Shown here: positions 56,079 to 64,000 of the stretch, piece after piece | Numbering within the stretch: the first letter of the stretch is position 1 | Layout of the letters: every line of letters starts with the position of its first letter | NCBI RefSeq assembly: GCF_004364175.1 | Contig: NZ_SNZW01000016.1 | Location: forward strand, 157,133 to 221,132 | Reading direction: 5' to 3' | DNA length: 64,000 nucleotides | Source: Maribacter caenipelagi | Lineage (GTDB): Bacteria > Bacteroidota > Bacteroidia > Flavobacteriales > Flavobacteriaceae | The notes under the pieces: generated by a model | What the model saw: only the letters and a program-made list of their open reading frames with translations | What the model was told of the DNA's origin: nothing | Database searches by the model: none | Made by a program: the position numbers and the translations under genes

Positions 56079-57008
56079 ATGAATAAAAAATACTTTTACA
56101 TACTAATTCTGTTTTTTATTGCTATTTCTAATGTAATGAGAGGGCAAGAAATTCAAATATTCACTCTTGAAGATTTCGACTTAAAAGGAAATGTAAAATT
56201 CTGTTTGGTAGGTACCGATTACGGAAAAGAAGAATATGACTTTAATAGAAACGGATTATTGACCAAATCGGTAACTAGGTATAATGAAACAGATTATGAT
56301 GTTATTTATTATAAATATAGCAATGGAGAACTTTTAGAGAAAAGAGCAGAATCTTATAGGAACAACACCTTTGACCCAAGCACGTCAATTGCCCATTTTT
56401 ATGAGATTGACTCAACCGATAATTTAAAAATTCAAGAGCGTATATTTTCTTATGACAAGCAGTTTTTAGATCAGTATATATACGGTTATGATGAATATGG
56501 AGATTTAGCCAGTATTCAAAGAACTAATAATGACGGTACAGATGTAACCCAAATAGAGCACAAGAAATTTAAGGGAGAGAATACAATTACGTATTTATTG
56601 AATGAGGTTCCATTAAAATCTATTCGTACATCTACCCTAAAACCTAAAAATAAGCCAGCGCAAAGAGTTGTGTTGACCAAAGAGTATTTAAAAGGTGAAG
56701 AAAATGATGCTTTTGAAGAAGTATTTAGTGTGGACGGTAAATTAATGGCACAACAAGAATTTGAGTATAATTCAGAATTGAAAAAATTTGAGCCAACTAC
56801 GCGTACAAGTTTTGAATATGATGAAAAGGGTATGTTGATTGCTGAAACTGCTAAAAGAGGTGCTGGAATTATAAAAAAGGAATACATTTATCAATATGAT
56901 AATTCTGAAGTTGGTAATTGGATCAAGCAGATTGTAACTCCTGATAATACCTATACTACTAGAAAAATCACCTATTACTCAGCTGAGGCGAAAGTTATTG
57001 AAGAGTAA
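56079..57008 (+). CDS. Secreted YD-repeat-like protein of unknown function
   Basis: The 309-residue protein has a signal peptide (ILILFFIAISNVMRG before Gln23) and then a run of short beta-hairpin-like units of the type EEYDFNRNGLLTKSV, YGYDEYGDLASIQ and FEYDEKGMLIAET. These resemble the YD/RHS-like repeats of small Bacteroidota exported proteins. No catalytic residues are evident. It converges on the GNAT gene with 9 bp between stops. Function is unknown. Confidence 0.65.
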   Translation: MNKKYFYILILFFIAISNVMRGQEIQIFTLEDFDLKGNVKFCLVGTDYGKEEYDFNRNGLLTKSVTRYNETDYDVIYYKYSNGELLEKRAESYRNNTFDPSTSIAHFYEIDSTDNLKIQERIFSYDKQFLDQYIYGYDEYGDLASIQRTNNDGTDVTQIEHKKFKGENTITYLLNEVPLKSIRTSTLKPKNKPAQRVVLTKEYLKGEENDAFEEVFSVDGKLMAQQEFEYNSELKKFEPTTRTSFEYDEKGMLIAETAKRGAGIIKKEYIYQYDNSEVGNWIKQIVTPDNTYTTRKITYYSAEAKVIEE

Positions 57009-57017
57009 AAATTATTC

Positions 57018-57569
57018 TTAATTACTTTGCCATTCTTCTCTCAAAAGACCATAACAGCAGGTGTTTCTTTTAAAACCATTTAGTAAGTAAACATCTTTAC
57101 GTAGAATACCTTCTAAGGTGCAGCCTAGCTTTTCAACAGCCTTTCTAGAAGCTAAATTTCTTTCATCTACACGGAATTCTACTTTTTCAAAATTCATGGT
57201 AGTAAATGCATAATCTAGCATTAATTTTTTCATTTGGGTATTAAGCCCTGTACCTTGAAATTCACGACCGATCCAAGTAGAACCAATATGTAGGATTTTA
57301 TTTTTTGTGTTGATATGCATAAACCGGGTGCATCCTGCAAATGCGTTATGCTTTCTATCATAAATAATAAAAGGTATACTTGTGCCTGCTTTTTGTTGTT
57401 CTAATGCGATTTCCACATAGTTTTTTAAACTTGCAGGTGTTGCAATATCAGAAGGGGAATATTGAACTAATTTATCTTGTGATGCAATAGAAATAAGCTT
57501 TTCATAATTATCTAATGTTAGCGGACTCAATATAACCCGCTCATTTTCTAAAGTTGGTGTGTTGTTCAT
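57018..57569 (-). CDS. GNAT N-acetyltransferase, RimJ/RimL-like
   Basis: The 183-residue protein has the RimL-type pattern: LENERVILSPLTLDNY at the N-terminus, a central IGSTWIGREFQGTGLNTQMKKLML acetyl-CoA-binding helix (in part), and VEFRVDERNLASRKAVEKLGCTLEG. Substrate may be a protein N-terminus or a small amine. Its start overlaps the stop of the upstream hydrolase gene by 4 nt (57566-57569). Confidence 0.88.
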   Translation of the reverse strand: MNNTPTLENERVILSPLTLDNYEKLISIASQDKLVQYSPSDIATPASLKNYVEIALEQQKAGTSIPFIIYDRKHNAFAGCTRFMHINTKNKILHIGSTWIGREFQGTGLNTQMKKLMLDYAFTTMNFEKVEFRVDERNLASRKAVEKLGCTLEGILRKDVYLLNGFKRNTCCYGLLREEWQSN

Positions 57570-58210
57570 TGTGCCAATTGGGTTATAATTTCTTTTTTTA
57601 CTTCGTGTCCGCCATCAAAACTTAAATATCGAACATTATCTCCAAAAAGGATTTTAAGTTTATTGTTTTCTTCTATTAATCTATCAGGAGTGATGAATTG
57701 ATCCTGGTTTCCAAAAACTGAAATAATTTCAGTATCTTTTTTAAAATGGGTGAAATCTGACTTTTTTAATTCCTTTGGTATTCCGCCTGCGTAAAGAATC
57801 AATTTCGAGCAAGTTAATTTTGAATACGCTATATATCGTAACGCTATAGAAATGCCTTGAGAAAATCCGAAGAAAACAATTTTACAATCCAACGGTAGGT
57901 TTTCATGTGCTAAAACGGCATCTAAATAATTATAAAGGTTAGCTGTTTCAAGTGCCGTATTTTCTTTTGTTAACCAACTTGCACCTACATGCTTATATTC
58001 ATTTTTTAAATAATATTTAGAAGGAGCTTGTGGTGCAATAATATAATTTTCTTGCTCTGGTAGTTCGTTAAAATATTTCAGAAAAAAACGACTCAAAAAA
58101 CCTATGCCATGAAAAACTATCCAAACGCGTTTTGTTTGGCTAGTTAATTCATTTAAAGTCTCATAGGTATTCGTAGTTTTATAAGTGACATTTTTTATTT
58201 TGTTTTCCAT
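57566..58210 (-). CDS. Alpha/beta hydrolase, phospholipase/carboxylesterase type
   Basis: The 214-residue serine hydrolase has FHGIGFLSRFF near residue 33, the nucleophile elbow FGFSQGISIALRY near residue 118, FGNQDQFITPD supplying the acid, and the late DGGHEV histidine. It resembles YpfH-like esterases. It is divergent from menI with a 64-bp gap and coupled to the GNAT gene downstream. Confidence 0.85.
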   Translation of the reverse strand: MENKIKNVTYKTTNTYETLNELTSQTKRVWIVFHGIGFLSRFFLKYFNELPEQENYIIAPQAPSKYYLKNEYKHVGASWLTKENTALETANLYNYLDAVLAHENLPLDCKIVFFGFSQGISIALRYIAYSKLTCSKLILYAGGIPKELKKSDFTHFKKDTEIISVFGNQDQFITPDRLIEENNKLKILFGDNVRYLSFDGGHEVKKEIITQLAQ

Positions 58211-58274
58211 AAATCGATCATTTGGTTTAGGCTTTTCTTTTGGTAATGTAATGCTTAATTTTACAAAAAAAAGG

Positions 58275-58697
58275 ATGAACGACTACAAAGAAAAAATTCT
58301 AAAGATTTGTAACGAAACTTCTAAGAATACCTTGATGGAGACCTTAGATATTGAATACATAGATGTAGGGGAAGATTTTCTGTTAGCCAAAATGCCAGTA
58401 ACACCTAAAGTTCACCAGCCTGACGGAGTTTTACATGGTGGTGCAACAGCTGCTTTGGCAGAAAGCGTAGGTAGTGCCGCGTCTTATGTTTTTTTAGACG
58501 GAAATAAGTATTTTGTTAGAGGATTAGAAATCTCTGCAAATCATGTTAAAAGTGTAAAAGAAGGATTTATTTATGCAAGGGCTACTATCTTACATAAAGG
58601 TAGAACTACCCAATTATGGGAGATTAGAGTTACAAACGAAGATGATCAATTGGTCTCTCTGTGTAAATTAACTACTATCGCATTACCTAAAAACTAG
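58275..58697 (+). CDS. menI: Hotdog-fold thioesterase, DHNA-CoA hydrolase-like (MenI)
   Basis: ATG 58275 follows an AAGG purine run and gives a 140-residue YdiI/MenI-type protein. An in-frame upstream start near 58185 would add an unrelated tail reaching back into the hydrolase gene. Key blocks are HQPDGVLHGGATAALAESVGSAAS (in part; the catalytic acidic residue is in ALAE) and ISANHVKSVKEGFIYA. It removes CoA from 1,4-dihydroxy-2-naphthoyl-CoA. The next genes, menF and menD, support this role. Confidence 0.85.
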   Translation: MNDYKEKILKICNETSKNTLMETLDIEYIDVGEDFLLAKMPVTPKVHQPDGVLHGGATAALAESVGSAASYVFLDGNKYFVRGLEISANHVKSVKEGFIYARATILHKGRTTQLWEIRVTNEDDQLVSLCKLTTIALPKN

Positions 58698-58698
58698 T

Positions 58699-59811
58699 AT
58701 GGTACAAGAACTTTTTGATCGAGCAGCAAATTGCTTGAAAGAGCAGTTGCCGTTTGTATTGTATTGCAGACCTAATGAGACAGAATTGGTCGGAGTTTTT
58801 CAAAACAACGATGAGGTGCATAAGGTTAAGGATTTTACTGAAACCGGATTCGTTTTTGCTCCGTTCGATTTGAGCTCAGAAGCTATACTATTGAAAATGG
58901 ATGCTGTCGAAAAGGTTCCTTTAAGTTTGCCTCATGAGGAGCTGACTGCATCGAATAATTCAATTAAAAACAACATTGAAGAGAAAGCGAGATATACTAA
59001 GTTAATATCGAATGCTATTGATAGCATCGATAAAGGCAATTTCAACAAAGTTGTTTTGTCAAGAAAAATTGAAGTTGATTTTAAAGAAAATCACTTTCAA
59101 GTTTATCAGCGAATTCTTAACGTATATAAAAAGGCATTCTGTTATTTCTGGTACCACCCAAAAATAGGAACTTGGATGGGTGCTACACCAGAAATCTTAG
59201 TAAAAAGTAACGGTTCTCAATTTACAACAATGTCTTTGGCAGGCACACAGAATTCAGTAGGTAATGATGAACCAAGATGGACAGAAAAAGAATTACATGA
59301 GCAACAATTGGTCACCGATTATATTTTCGATGCCTTAAAAGATAAGGTGATATCGCTAAATAGTTCTGAGCGAGAATCGGTAAGAGCTGGTCAGCTTTGG
59401 CATTTACGCACAGAGATGAAGGGTACTTTTGCCCCGAACAAATTTGGTGAAGTATTGAAAGCACTACACCCAACGCCTGCTGTTTGTGGTAGTCCGTTAA
59501 AAAATGCAAAGAAGTTTATTTTAGAAAACGAACTTTATGAGCGATCTTTTTATACCGGATTTTTAGGGGAGCTGAACACAAAATCAGAATTGTCAAGAAA
59601 TCGAAACCGAAGAAATCAAGAGAACAGTGCCTATAGAAGTGTGATGAAAACTTCTGAGCTTTTTGTAAACCTGCGTTGCATGCAATTGTTTAAAGATAAA
59701 GCTGAAATATATGTAGGTGGCGGAATCACCAGTGATTCTATACCTGAAAAAGAATGGGAAGAAACGGCTTTGAAAAGTAATACTATGTTTCGTGTTCTAG
59801 CGGGTAAATAG
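58699..59811 (+). CDS. menF: Isochorismate synthase
   Basis: The 370-residue chorismate-binding enzyme has IDKGNFNKVVLSRKIEVDF, TPEILVKSNGSQFTTMSLAGT (in part), LHPTPAVCGSP and RSFYTGFLGE, then RCMQLFKDKAEIYVGGGIT. It converts chorismate to isochorismate, the first committed menaquinone step. It starts one base after the menI stop. A siderophore role (EntC/DhbC) is less likely because menD follows. Confidence 0.93.
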   Translation: MVQELFDRAANCLKEQLPFVLYCRPNETELVGVFQNNDEVHKVKDFTETGFVFAPFDLSSEAILLKMDAVEKVPLSLPHEELTASNNSIKNNIEEKARYTKLISNAIDSIDKGNFNKVVLSRKIEVDFKENHFQVYQRILNVYKKAFCYFWYHPKIGTWMGATPEILVKSNGSQFTTMSLAGTQNSVGNDEPRWTEKELHEQQLVTDYIFDALKDKVISLNSSERESVRAGQLWHLRTEMKGTFAPNKFGEVLKALHPTPAVCGSPLKNAKKFILENELYERSFYTGFLGELNTKSELSRNRNRRNQENSAYRSVMKTSELFVNLRCMQLFKDKAEIYVGGGITSDSIPEKEWEETALKSNTMFRVLAGK

Positions 59812-59821
59812 ATAGCTAACT

Positions 59822-59854
59822 TTTGGGTAATAACCGGGTTTGGTCGTATTTTTG
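59822..59854 (+). promoter_or_regulatory. Bacteroidota promoter of menD (TTTG - 21 bp - TATTTTTG)
   Basis: A -33 TTTG (59822-59825) and a -7 TATTTTTG (59847-59854) have the usual spacing. Transcription should begin within a few bases of ATG 59861, so the transcript is probably leaderless or nearly so. Confidence 0.6.
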
Positions 59855-59860
59855 AACTAC

Positions 59861-61612
59861 ATGAAATACTCCGCAATACCTACCGCACAATCTATTGTTC
59901 TACATTGCCAGGCAAAGAATATTTCTAATATAGTGATATCGCCAGGATCTAGAAATGCACCGCTGACAATAGCTTTTGCTGAGAATCCTTTTTTTACTTG
60001 TTACAGTATTGTAGACGAGCGTTGTGCCGCCTTTTTTGCTTTAGGTATGGCACAACAATTAAAAGAACCTGTTGTAGTTTTATGTACATCTGGTAGTGCG
60101 CTTTTAAATTATTACCCAGCAGTTGCAGAAGCATATTTCAGTAATATTCCGCTTCTGGTTATTTCTGCGGATAGACCGGTTTATAAATTAGGAATAGGGG
60201 ATGGGCAAACTATTAATCAGCGAAATGTATTTGAAAACCATATTAGATATTCAGTTAACCTAAAGCAAGATGTTAGTCACGCTACACCAAAGGTTCTAAG
60301 ATACAGATCAGAGTGGCTTTCTGATAGAGATGTAAATGATGTACAACAAGAAGTGCAGAATTATAATGATGGCGAATTAAACCTTGCTTTAGAAATTGCG
60401 TTGACTACAAATAGTCCTGTTCATATAAACGCACCTTTTGAAGAGCCATTGTATGAAACGCTTTCAAAACCGTCTATATCTCCACAAATTAGTGCAATAC
60501 CTACTAATATAGATAGTGTTATAGATTTAGAGCAGCACAGAAATATATGGAAAACTTCGGTTCGAAAAATGGTATTGGTAGGGGTTAATACTTCTAATGC
60601 TATTAAAGATGTTATTTTAGAAAAGTTAGCTAATGATCCTAGCGTTATGGTGTTGACCGAAACAACATCTAACATTCATCATCCTAATTTTTTCAATAGT
60701 ATAGATTCTCTAGTTGCGCCCATTGAAATGCATGCCGATACGGAATTGGAATTTAAAAAATTGAAACCAGAAGTACTAATTACTTTTGGCGGACTAATAG
60801 TTTCTAAAAAGGTAAAGGCATTTTTAAGAAATCATGCACCAGAACATCATTGGCATATTGGTGGTCAATTTGCAAACGATACTTTTTTCTGCTTAGAAGA
60901 GCATATTAAAGTTTCTGTCAATGATTTTTTTGATGAAATGTATTCAGATAATATGGGATTAAAAAGTGATTATTTTTCCCATTGGAATTTGGTAAAACAG
61001 AATTATGAGGTAAAAAGAGAAGCTTATTTAAGGGAGATACCGTTTTCAGACTTCTTGGCTTTTGAACATATTTTGGCGTCTGTACCCAATGACTATATGT
61101 TACAATTAGCTAATAGTTCTACCATAAGATATACCCAGTTGTTCAATGTCAATCCTACACTAAAAGTATTTTGTAATAGAGGTACAAGTGGTATAGACGG
61201 TAGTACATCTACAGCTATAGGCGCTTCTATAGTAAATAGTACACCAACACTTTTTATAACAGGTGATTTAAGCTTTTTTTATGATAGTAATGCACTGTGG
61301 AATAACTTTTTAAAGCCTGATTTTAGAATTATTGTTATTAATAATAATGGTGGCGGAATTTTTAGAATACTTCCGGGAAAGGAGAATTCTGTAGTTTTTG
61401 AAACCTATTTTGAAACCAGACATACCTTATCGGCAGAGCATCTTTGTTCGATGTATGGTTTCAATTATTTAACGGCAAATTCATCCGAAGAACTTGAAGA
61501 AGAATTAAGTACATTTTTTAATGAAACTGGTCGTCCGCAATTACTGGAAATTACTACGCCTACATTAAAAAACGATAAAATTTTGATTGATTATTTTCGT
61601 TTCATATCTTAG
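59861..61612 (+). CDS. menD: SEPHCHC synthase MenD
   Basis: The 583-residue ThDP enzyme joins isochorismate and 2-oxoglutarate. It starts MKYSAIPTAQSIVLHCQ, then NIVISPGSRNAPLTIAF and the activating-Glu segment VDERCAAFFALGMAQ, then CTSGSALLNYYPAVAEA, and later GTSGIDGSTSTAIGAS and the ThDP motif GDLSFFYDSNALWN...NNNGGGIF. ATG 59861 is chosen because it begins the conserved region and follows a good promoter. An in-frame start 21 bp upstream would lie on the promoter. Confidence 0.96.
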   Translation: MKYSAIPTAQSIVLHCQAKNISNIVISPGSRNAPLTIAFAENPFFTCYSIVDERCAAFFALGMAQQLKEPVVVLCTSGSALLNYYPAVAEAYFSNIPLLVISADRPVYKLGIGDGQTINQRNVFENHIRYSVNLKQDVSHATPKVLRYRSEWLSDRDVNDVQQEVQNYNDGELNLALEIALTTNSPVHINAPFEEPLYETLSKPSISPQISAIPTNIDSVIDLEQHRNIWKTSVRKMVLVGVNTSNAIKDVILEKLANDPSVMVLTETTSNIHHPNFFNSIDSLVAPIEMHADTELEFKKLKPEVLITFGGLIVSKKVKAFLRNHAPEHHWHIGGQFANDTFFCLEEHIKVSVNDFFDEMYSDNMGLKSDYFSHWNLVKQNYEVKREAYLREIPFSDFLAFEHILASVPNDYMLQLANSSTIRYTQLFNVNPTLKVFCNRGTSGIDGSTSTAIGASIVNSTPTLFITGDLSFFYDSNALWNNFLKPDFRIIVINNNGGGIFRILPGKENSVVFETYFETRHTLSAEHLCSMYGFNYLTANSSEELEEELSTFFNETGRPQLLEITTPTLKNDKILIDYFRFIS

Positions 61613-61646
61613 TAGGGTATTAACCATTAATTATAACCCATTTAAC

Positions 61647-61991
61647 ATGAGTAAAAGAGACGATTTAATCGAAAAGTATGCTGCTGACATTAAAGATAAA
61701 TTTGGTGAAAATGCAGATATGGACTTGCTTAAAAAAGTAACTGTTGGTCTTGGACCATCTATTTACAACATCGATGCTTCTAAAGTATCTGGTAGTGATC
61801 AAAAAGAATTGGATACTGTAAAGAACAATTACTTAATCAAAAAGTTAGGTCTTCCTGACAATGCTAAATTGGATGAGGCGATTGCAACTGTTATGGACAA
61901 GTACGGTTCTTCTAACAGAAACAAGCATAGAGCTGTTATCTATTACAAGCTTTGTCAACATTTCAAAAAAGAATCTGTTTACGATAAATAG
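61647..61991 (+). CDS. DUF2853 family protein
   Basis: The 114-residue helical protein starts MSKRDDLIEKYAADIKDKFG (in part) and has KVTVGLGPSIYNIDASKVSG and a basic end SNRNKHRAVIYYKLCQHF. This matches the small conserved DUF2853 group. ATG 61647 is preferred to an in-frame start inside menD. Function is unknown. A strong terminator follows. Confidence 0.85.
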   Translation: MSKRDDLIEKYAADIKDKFGENADMDLLKKVTVGLGPSIYNIDASKVSGSDQKELDTVKNNYLIKKLGLPDNAKLDEAIATVMDKYGSSNRNKHRAVIYYKLCQHFKKESVYDK

Positions 61992-62010
61992 TCAGATGAT
62001 AAATAAATTA

Positions 62011-62040
62011 AAGACCGTTACCATTTTTGGTGACGGTCTT
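62011..62040 (+). terminator. Intrinsic terminator after the DUF2853 gene
   Basis: AAGACCGTTACC and GGTGACGGTCTT form a 12-bp stem with one G-U pair and an ATTTTT loop, followed by a run of T. It separates the men segment from the CvfB-like gene. Confidence 0.88.
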
Positions 62041-62074
62041 TTTTTTTACGCGAAGATTTTTAATATATAAAATG

Positions 62075-62082
62075 TAATTTTG
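62075..62082 (+). promoter_or_regulatory. Candidate -7 element just before the CvfB-like gene (TAATTTTG)
   Basis: The octamer matches TAnnTTTG and ends 4 bp before ATG 62087, predicting a leaderless or near-leaderless mRNA. No clear -33 box is visible. Confidence 0.45.
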
Positions 62083-62086
62083 CAAC

Positions 62087-62923
62087 ATGATAGAATTAGG
62101 ACGTATAAACAACCTTGAGATTTTAAGAGACACCAGTGTAGGTCTTTTTTTGGGTGATGAAGAAGGAAATGATGTATTGTTACCAAATAAATATGTGCCA
62201 ACTGCATATGAAATAGGAGAGAAAATTAAAGTTTTCTGTTATTTAGATTATGATGAAAGACCTGTTGCAACTACTTTAGAGCCAGACATCATGCTTGGTG
62301 AATTTAGATTGTTACAAGTTGCAGAAGTCAATGAGTTTGGTGCATTTTTGCAATGGGGACTTGAGAAACATCTTTTAGTTCCTTTTCGTGAGCAACGTGT
62401 TAAGATGAAAGAAGGGCAGTGGTACGTAGTTCACTGTTATTTAGATGAACGTTCTGGAAGATTGGTTGCTTCAAATAAGCTGGACAAATTTTTAAGTAAT
62501 GATATCATCGACCTTAAAGAATGGGAAAAGGTTGATTTAGTCGTTACCAGACAAACCGATTTAGGTTGGGAGGTTATTGTTAATGAAAAACACAAAGGAC
62601 TAGTTTATTTTAATGAAGTTTTTAAGCCAATTAATATCGGAGACGTTATACCTGGTTGTATTAAGACCATTAGAAAAGATAATAAATTAGATATTTCGCT
62701 TCAGCCATTAGGTACAAAGGTTTTAGAACCTGCTGCTAAAAAAATATATGAAGTTTTAGTAGAAAGTGGTGGTTTTTTACGGCTACATGATAAATCTGCA
62801 CCAGAAGAAATTAGAGATGTTTTTCAAATGAGTAAGAAAACATTTAAAAAAGGTTTAGGTACCTTATATAAAGACAGAAAAATAAAAATAGAGTCTGACG
62901 GAATCAGTCTTTTAGATGACTAA
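62087..62923 (+). CDS. CvfB/YitL-like S1 RNA-binding protein
   Basis: The 278-residue protein has consecutive S1-like OB domains (IELGRINNLEILRDTSVGLFLGD in part; FGAFLQWGLEKHLLVPFREQ; GWEVIVNEKHKGLVYFNEVF) and a C-terminal winged helix (VFQMSKKTFKKGLGTLYKDRKI). This is the CvfB layout. CvfB binds RNA and affects virulence-gene expression in firmicutes, but its role in Bacteroidota is undefined. Confidence 0.9.
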   Translation: MIELGRINNLEILRDTSVGLFLGDEEGNDVLLPNKYVPTAYEIGEKIKVFCYLDYDERPVATTLEPDIMLGEFRLLQVAEVNEFGAFLQWGLEKHLLVPFREQRVKMKEGQWYVVHCYLDERSGRLVASNKLDKFLSNDIIDLKEWEKVDLVVTRQTDLGWEVIVNEKHKGLVYFNEVFKPINIGDVIPGCIKTIRKDNKLDISLQPLGTKVLEPAAKKIYEVLVESGGFLRLHDKSAPEEIRDVFQMSKKTFKKGLGTLYKDRKIKIESDGISLLDD

Positions 62924-62990
62924 AAAAGCTGTAGGAAAATTCTTTTGCTGTTTGATTTTCAGCTGAATATCTTAAATAAAGGTCTAGTTT

Positions 62991-63022
62991 TTTGTAATAC
63001 TTTACTTTTAATTTTATTTTTG
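62991..63022 (+). promoter_or_regulatory. Bacteroidota promoter (TTTG - 20 bp - TATTTTTG)
   Basis: A -33 TTTG (62991-62994) and a -7 TATTTTTG (63015-63022) lie about 70 bp before the SPOR-like gene, and transcription may continue into menA. Confidence 0.6.
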
Positions 63023-63092
63023 TGTCAATTGAAAAGTTATTAACAAATTTTAACTTACATTTAGGTTTTAAGCGTAAAAATAACCCCTGTAT

Positions 63093-63701
63093 ATGCCCTT
63101 TATAGAAGAAAGCGATTTACTAGAATTACATAAAGACGTCGATAAAGCACAGATTATCAATGAGCGTTTATTAGATCAAATAAAATTCAAGAACAAAGAA
63201 TTAAAAAAGAGTAAGATCCAGCGTAATATTTTGGCAGGAATCACAGGTCTTTTTTTAATAGGGGGTTTGGCATTCACCTCGTTTACAGCAGGGTTGTCAA
63301 GTTCAGGTGGGTTTAATAGAAAGGCTTCAAATGATTTGGTTTTGACATCTATAGACAGTGTTGATGCGTATAGAACTCGTTTAGAGAACTTAAAAGAACA
63401 AAACGAAGAACTTAGTTTGGTGAAGGAGTTTTATTTGGCTAAAGAATTCTTGCAAAAAGAAAAAATATATTCGGTACAAGTAAAATCATTCGTAGATAAC
63501 AATGTCACTTTGGCTTCTGAAGCTTTGACAAATACACTCTTCGTTAAAACCAATCCTTTTTACTCGTATTCACTAGGTAATTTTGAGACTTTGGAAGAAG
63601 CTCAATCTTTTAGAAAACAATTGGTAAATATAGGTTTTGGCGATGCTTTTGTAGCTTCTTACCAAGACGGTAAAAGAATTCAAATAGAAGATCCTTTTTA
63701 A
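63093..63701 (+). CDS. Single-pass membrane protein with SPOR-like C-terminal domain
   Basis: The 202-residue protein has a cytoplasmic coiled-coil N-terminus (about 5-45), one membrane helix (about 47-68), a periplasmic coiled coil (90-120) and a C-terminal region of SPOR pattern: IYSVQVKSFVDN, FYSYSLGNFETLEEAQSFRKQL and GFGDAFVASYQDGKRI. SPOR domains bind denuded peptidoglycan at division sites. It directly abuts menA, whose GTG follows its stop with no gap. Confidence 0.65.
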   Translation: MPFIEESDLLELHKDVDKAQIINERLLDQIKFKNKELKKSKIQRNILAGITGLFLIGGLAFTSFTAGLSSSGGFNRKASNDLVLTSIDSVDAYRTRLENLKEQNEELSLVKEFYLAKEFLQKEKIYSVQVKSFVDNNVTLASEALTNTLFVKTNPFYSYSLGNFETLEEAQSFRKQLVNIGFGDAFVASYQDGKRIQIEDPF

Positions 63702-64000
63702 GTGACAAAAGTTAAAGCTTGGCTCAACGCAGCAAGACTTAGAACGCTTCCCTTATCAATTTCAGGAATACTTGTTGGTACTGCTATGGCAGCGTATTAT
63801 GGAGTTACGAATGTCAGTATCTTTATTTTGGCAATCTTCACTACTATTGGTTTACAGGTAACCTCTAATTTTGCCAATGATTATGGTGACGGGGTCAAAG
63901 GTACTGATGGTGATGATAGACTAGGACCAAAACGAGCATTACAAAGCGGACTTTTAACTGCTGCGCAGTTAAAATCTGGAATCTATATCAGTATTGTTTT
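63702..64000 (+). CDS. menA: 1,4-dihydroxy-2-naphthoate prenyltransferase MenA (3' truncated by window)
   Basis: A GTG at 63702 starts VTKVKAWLNAARLRTLPLSI, a typical MenA N-terminus. Membrane helices and the polyprenyl-diphosphate-binding FANDYGDGVKGTDGDDR (Asp-rich) motif follow, then LGPKRALQSG. The frame is open to the window edge. MenA attaches the polyprenyl tail to DHNA in the inner membrane. It belongs with menI/menF/menD upstream and is probably co-transcribed with the SPOR-like gene. Confidence 0.93.
   Translation, partial: MTKVKAWLNAARLRTLPLSISGILVGTAMAAYYGVTNVSIFILAIFTTIGLQVTSNFANDYGDGVKGTDGDDRLGPKRALQSGLLTAAQLKSGIYISIV

Overview
The window looks like the chromosome of a marine-type Flavobacteriaceae bacterium (phylum Bacteroidota). 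The evidence is the low G+C of most of the sequence, a type IX secretion C-terminal sorting domain (1-948), Bacteroidota promoters of the TAnnTTTG type, menaquinone genes (menI, menF, menD, menA), and a Wza/Wzc/CpsB capsule export set. I cannot assign a genus from sequence alone. No rRNA, tRNA or CRISPR array was recognised.

Region 1 (1-948) is the 3' end of a large secreted protein: a malectin-like sugar-binding domain followed by a T9SS sorting tail. The two parts differ sharply in base composition.

Region 2 (about 1201-37718) is one large Wzx/Wzy-type exopolysaccharide or capsule locus. It holds a FemAB/GNAT-like protein, six GT4 and two GT2 glycosyltransferases, a small PglC-like priming transferase, a DegT-fold protein, an asparagine-synthase-like amidotransferase, a Wzy polymerase, a Wzx flippase, an MBOAT plus SGNH O-acetylation pair and a membrane-anchored alpha/beta hydrolase. 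Its precursor genes point to UDP-GalNAcA (dehydrogenase plus epimerase), UDP-GlcA and UDP-GalA (dehydrogenase plus 4-epimerase), and a 4-amino-6-deoxy sugar (CapD/PglF-like dehydratase plus PglE-like aminotransferase). Export and control are supplied by Wza, the Wzc tyrosine kinase and the convergent CpsB phosphatase. The likely product is an acidic, O-acetylated, possibly amidated polymer. In its middle (14160-18345) lie a decayed IS3-family element, a PL1-like surface lipoprotein lyase and an IS200/IS605 remnant, so the lyase is bracketed by two unrelated mobile elements. A 14-copy heptamer repeat sits between the UDP-GalNAc dehydrogenase and epimerase genes.

Region 3 (37913-57008) is mostly housekeeping: a B12-binding-type protein beside a fused acyl-CoA mutase (IcmF), the tRNA modification genes miaE and mnmE, dnaN, a SAM hydrolase-type protein, phoH, purC, a DnaQ-type exonuclease coupled to a cNMP/CBS/DUF294 protein, L-serine deaminase, dnaK, and small secreted or membrane proteins of unknown function.

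Region 4 (57018-64000) holds a GNAT acetyltransferase and an alpha/beta hydrolase, then a menaquinone segment (menI, menF, menD) running through a DUF2853 gene, a CvfB-like S1 protein and a SPOR-like membrane protein into menA, which is cut by the window edge.
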